A DNA stretch of 64,000 bases, taken from NCBI GenBank assembly GCA_003586115.2, contig QVOM02000091.1:878180-942179 (forward strand), written 5' to 3'. How positions within the stretch are numbered: the stretch's first letter is position 1; every line of letters starts with the position of its first letter. The position numbers and the translations under genes are program-made. The notes under the pieces were generated by a model. That model did no database searches. It saw only the letters and a program-made list of their open reading frames with translations, and was not told where the DNA came from. Origin of the DNA: Salvator merianae (taxonomy: Eukaryota > Chordata > Lepidosauria > Squamata > Teiidae). This document shows positions 52,301-58,300 of this stretch, in pieces.

Positions 52301-55300
52301 ATATTCCCCAGATGGTACATTTAGCATCACCTGAAGCACAGCTAGGGTGAAATGGATGCCTTGCAAAGATAGGTAGAAGCGCCATCAAGAAATGCAAACT
52401 GAGAGTAATGGCCTTATCTTGAGCCATGCTGGCTTGAATTATGCAACCTGGCCCATAATGGGTTGGACTACTGTTGGCATGCGCCAGAGGCCAACTATAT
52501 TACTGGCAGCCCATCCTGGTCCAGCTATGGAGGATGGGAAATCTCATTCCTGGCCTCTGTAATTGCTCTCTGGGCTTGTTTTGGCCAGGGACCTAGAAGT
52601 GGCACACTTCCCATGCTCCTTTCAGGTGCTCAGAGAAATGGCACCAGGCTCTTGGCAATGGTATACTGGATAAGCCTGGAATGTTGCACAGACCACTTAC
52701 AAGCCATCCATGTTTGGAGTAAGCCACGACACCATTTTTGTGCTATAACCCACTCTAACCCCTCATCCAGTTTGGACAAAGCAGGCATGGCCTTCCATTA
52801 GACCAGTCTGTCATGCAGATGAGACATTCCAGAGGCCCTGCTGGGTGGGACTACTGATCTACTGTGGAAAAGGCCTAGAAGGACACATTAGGCCTTCTTG
52901 CACTTTCTACCTTAGAATGGGATAATTATCCCATTCTTAGGTGGAACAGACCATGCAGCGCGGACACTGTGCACGCTGCGTGGTCAGAAGCCTTACCTGA
53001 AGCTAGCTATCGGCATTCACGGTGCAAATGCTGGTAGCCATGCCCAATCCTCACCATCACATGATCAGACAGTCACACAGGCCCAATCAGTGCATCGCAC
53101 TGGCCTGGACACCGCAACACCAGGTAAGTGCAAATGCACCTTACTGAGAGGTGATTATCACCTCCTGGTAAGGTTGTAGAACACTAATTAGTGCTCCACA
53201 GGTAGTACACATGCTTGATGCTTGCTAGTAACTAGTCGAAAGAGACCCAAAGAGTCCTATCACAAACAAAAATTAAATTCAGCAGCCATCCAGTCTGGAT
53301 GAGTATGAACCAAGTGGCAAGCTGTAGTAGTTATAGGGTCCCTTTTGGCTACCAAGCCCACAGCAAGCTAACATTCTTGACCATCCCATATAGCTTGGTG
53401 GTAATGGTTTTGTCTACTGCTAGGAGCCTTTATTAAATCTTCCTTCATTGTATATGGATCTAATCATGAACCCTACATGCCTTAAAAGGCAGCAAAAAGC
53501 TCTGAAGCAAAGTATAGAGTCGGACCCCACAGAACCAAAAAAAAGGATAGGTTCACTGAGCAGAAACAGCCTTCAAAACTCTCCACACCTTCACAATTTG
53601 TTCTCTAAGGTAAGACCCAATTTTCTAGCTGCACAAGATGCATGAATTTGTCAAAGGTAACAAAGGCTACCTGCAGACACATAGGGCCTGTTCATCCTGT
53701 ACTGCTCAGAATAGTATAATTATACCATTCTAAGCTGGAACAGACCCAGTGGTGTAGTGGCCATCCACACTGCAAGGGATGGAACAGCCCTAAACCAGGC
53801 TTCCAGTGCTCACAGTGTGGATGCCAGCCTGGTCGCCATTACAGCAGCCATGGAAACATCCAGCCATTGCCATGGTAACTGGGGATGTGATGCATGACTG
53901 CGGAGCTGCAGCTGCACCACAGCCTCACAGCGTTCACACCCAGAAGCAGGTGTGAATGCTGCTGACTTGTCAAGCTGTGGACAATGATTTAGCTGTCCAC
54001 AGCTAGTAGTGCTCAGGAGCATCTACAGATGCTCCCAGATGCTGGGGCTGCCGCAGAGTGCAGACACACTGTGCTAGTGAGCGTGCAATTTCTTCTTAGC
54101 CAACTCAAGGGCAGAAAAATAAAGGTAAATACGTTCTCAAACTGAGCTCAACTTTTAGCAATGGTACAGATAAATCCATGCAGTTTTCTTGGCAGTGTTG
54201 CAACAGTCTGCCATTGTCTTCTGGGATACTTCTCAGTATCCTAGTGTAATGCACAATGCTTGGGATTCCTTGGTGGTCTCCCATCGAAGTGCTCATTATT
54301 TCTGATTTCATTTTGCTTTTGAGATCAGACAGAAGCAGCCCAAATGCTGAGGCAGTCAGAAGAGGGACTTATAGGATATCATGTTTTTAGTTATCCTTTC
54401 CCCATTTATAAAGGAAGCAAAGGGGGGTGGGGGGTGGAGCACTCTTCGAGGGCTCAAGATAATTCAATCTATAAACCACCTTCTTGTAGTTCTTCCTCTC
54501 TCAGAGGTGCAAGGGGCAGGGACATGGAAAATGGCCTTTTCTGTGGTGGTCCCCAGCTCTGGAACCCTCTGGAGCTTCACCAGACGCCGATATTATATGT
54601 GTTTCAGTGCCCCGTTAAAACATACCTCTTCACCCAGGCCTATGATGTTTAGCTTCTTATGAGTGTTGTCCTGCTGGGAGGATTATATTTTAAATACATT
54701 TTAAGCGTGCTTTGTATATTTTATCTTTTTCTTATTATAATCCACTGTGGGACCTTCTGATGAAGGGTGGGGTATAAATTCTTAAATAAATAAACAACAA
54801 CAAAAAAATGAAAGTCCTTATCTGAGGCGTGAGGGAGAAGACCTGTTCCTACCAGAAGAGAAACCCATCTCTGCATGATGCCAGGCTCAAAGCTCAAGAA
54901 GCAAGAAAGTTTAAAGGCAAAAATTAGCAAGCATATATGCAGCCCACACTTACATAGCAGGATGGCAGTTCTGTACACTGAAGCATATACGCAATTATTA
55001 GTAGCTGGCAGTTTCACAACAGACAGACCTGGCCTAAGCTCTGCAGAAAAGTTCTCACGGGTTTTAATGTGAGCTGTCCAAAGATGCTTGATGAATACAA
55101 ATGACGAAGAACAAAGACCCCTGGGTCTTGAATAGAAAAAAAGAAAAGAAAAGGCACACACAGCCTGTATGAAAGCAAAGACTCCCCACCAGTCTACTGC
55201 GGCAACAAAAACATACCAATGGGTTTTTCAGGTTGGGTGCCATAGTAACCAGTGGTCAGAAGCCCCTTAGTAATAAGACCTTCCAAGAGGTTCCCTTCAC

Positions 55301-58300
55301 ATGTCCAGCCAGAGCAGTCGCTGCAAGTCCGGATACCAGCTGCAGAAGGACAGGAAAAAGATGCTAAAGGAGGACAAAGGTGATGGACAATTCTAGAGTC
55401 CCAGGAGTCATGGGTTCAATTCCCAAGGCACCCAAACTGAGTAGTCCTCTGTTTTCCTTTATTACATTTATTTATTTATTTTCATTTTTATCCTGCCCTA
55501 TACCCAAAGACTCATGGTGGGTTACAGCAATAAAAAAATAAATAAAAATGAACCCACTAAAAATAACAACTGTGCCTGAAAGGGGTGGTAGTGGGCAACC
55601 TGTTTCCTCAGCCAAAGGCCAGAGCAAATAGATGCGTCTTCACTGATCTCCTGAACATATAAAGTGATATCGGCACTGTCCTAACAGAGTCCTGAACCAA
55701 ATGTGGACACTATTTTCCACAGCAAGGTAGAATATATGAAATAAGAAAAAAAAAAGGGGGGGGGGAGAGAGCGAATGAAATTATTCCAGGCTATTACCTC
55801 CGGCAATAGATTTGATTTCGCGGCCTGGTTCTATCAAGTCTGGATGTATCTGCCGATGTCCAAGTTCAACCCAGTTGCTGTGGCTATAAAAATCCTAGCC
55901 AGGAAGAGAGCCATATTAGGAGCTATTGGTTTTAGTACTTGCTGTTTTATTGACCGTAGTTGCCTTAAAAATAAAAAACAAACACATTGCTCTGCTTTTA
56001 AGGTTTCAGATGCTGTCAACTTACAGTCTATTTTAGCATCACTAAAGGTGCCGCTATAGGGAAACAACACACGAGTGTTTGAAAGGAAAGAAAGCAAAGA
56101 TCAGGAAAAAAAAAAAAAAAAGAAGTTCCAGGGCAAAACCATGCAAATCAAATTTATCTGCAAGTATCTGAAGACGGAAGAGAAGGAACCTTCCAACAGG
56201 CCAAAACCAAACGCCTGAGTAACTGCAGCAAAGGAAACAGAGAAAACAGAGTATCAACAGAGGTATGATTTACCAGGATTTTTACCTCAAAGATCTTTAC
56301 TGATTTCCCATCACTCTGCTGTAGCTCCTCAAACATCTGATGACTGGCTAAAGCAGCAAGTACCTCTGAACATGTACAGAACACCTTCTCTTTACTGGTA
56401 AAGGAATACATGCGGAGTGCATATCTAGCCAAGAACTCCTAATCCCAGAAGATCATCTTTCCTATGTATGGCACCCTATCCAGCTGAGGGCCACAGCAGA
56501 GACAGAAAATGAATCCCTGTCAACCCTTCACAATAAAATCCTAGGGCCTGTTCGTGCTGGACAGCCTAGAATGGTAATCTTTGCACTCTAGACTGGGCTA
56601 TGCTGCATCCAATGCAGATGCAGTGTGCCAGCAGGAGGCGGGGCCTCTTCAGTCCACACCAGAGTGCAGAAGAGAGAGGCTCAGAAGTGGGTTAGGCCTC
56701 ACTCTACACTGGGATACTGCTAAGTGTGGGAAAGGCCCTTATCTTTGGGCCTTTTCAAACTTTACACTAGTCGGGGGCATTTACTAGTGAAGTGCTTCCG
56801 CATTTCATGGAGACCCTGGTGATCAGAGGCAGACTACAGCTGCTCCCAGTCACTACCTGTTGTGGAATACTTACCCTCTTCCAGGTGCAAAGGCAGAGTG
56901 GCATGGCTGCGTGATCTCATGCCTGCGCGTGTGCCTGTCCCATCACACAGCATTCCCAGTCACCATGGCAGTGGCCGGAAATTTCCTGGTCACTGTCATG
57001 GCACAGGATCCCAGCAATCGCACTGCGAATGCTGGTATTGTGGATGCCTAGTTAGAGACGCCATCTTAAAGAGCAATAAGGCTACATAGATGAAGGAAAT
57101 CGTAAGAGAAATCATAACAAACTGTGCGACCTAGTGCTTTTCGCTAATTAGCTTGTGTGCTCTTTTGCCTTCTGTAACCTTGGCTTGTGCTAAGATGCAG
57201 CTGCACATAGAAGAGATAGGATAGATATGTTATCTATGAGCTTGTTAGTGAACACCTTGGAACTAGCAATAGATATTAGAGTGTCTTAGATAATGGGAAA
57301 TTCAGCTTAATGAGAAGTAGGCCAATCATATTAGAAATACACAAATGAAGCGGGAAGGTACATGAGAAGAAGAGCTTGAAAATGGAAAATTTGTTTTCGG
57401 GGCTCCCATTCTTCTTTGCATATAGGTAGCCATGCGCTCGCGCACGCGCTCTCTCTCTCTCTCTCTATGTATAAATATATATATGTATGTATATCTTAAT
57501 AAAGCATTGTAAAGAAGACCAATTCCCTTGTCGTGGTAACTGGGACTGCCACGCCAAGCAAGAGCCTTTTGGCTACAACAGTATCCTGCTGCCAGTTTAT
57601 TCTAAGGCCTTGCATCACAGATGGCCGCAGTGCTGCAAGGTCTGTTACACCTTAGAACAGAATAATTATCATGTCCTACGGTGAAAAGTGCAAAAAGGCC
57701 CTTTATCTATTCCATCTTGACTTACCTTCATATGAAAGAAGAGATCAAAATTATGGCCTATCCTTTCCTGCTGTATTTACTTCCACTGCACTAACGTAGA
57801 ACATAACCAGACATCCATCGGACCAAATGCACACAATTCAGGTGCGGAGTCCCACATCCTGCAGCTCCATACGTTTGTTGGATGTACCTGTAAGGTATGG
57901 AGCAGCTGCCCCAGCTTCTCCCGAGCAAGGCCATACTGCTCCGAGCGCGCAGCCTGGAGGATCTCCTTGCGGGTCTGAAGCAGCCAGGCGTTGGTTGAGT
58001 GGATGAGCTCCGAATCAAAATGGAGCACCGGATCATCTCGCGTGGTGTTGGCAAAGTCCATGGCTGCGTTAGCGTTGGCCACCTGAGCTATGGCTCCACG
58101 GAAACGCTTGGGTGATACCTCTGGACCATAGAAAGCAGCAAAGATGTCGTCGGCCAGGAGGGTCCTGCCCTAAGTGGGAGGGGGGATAAACACAGATGAA
58201 AGATCTTTTGCCTTTAGAGAACACGGAGGGAGGACGACGAGGAGGCCCCAGCAGAGAACGAGAACACTTGGAATGGTATCCGGGTCTGCCGCGTGTGCTG

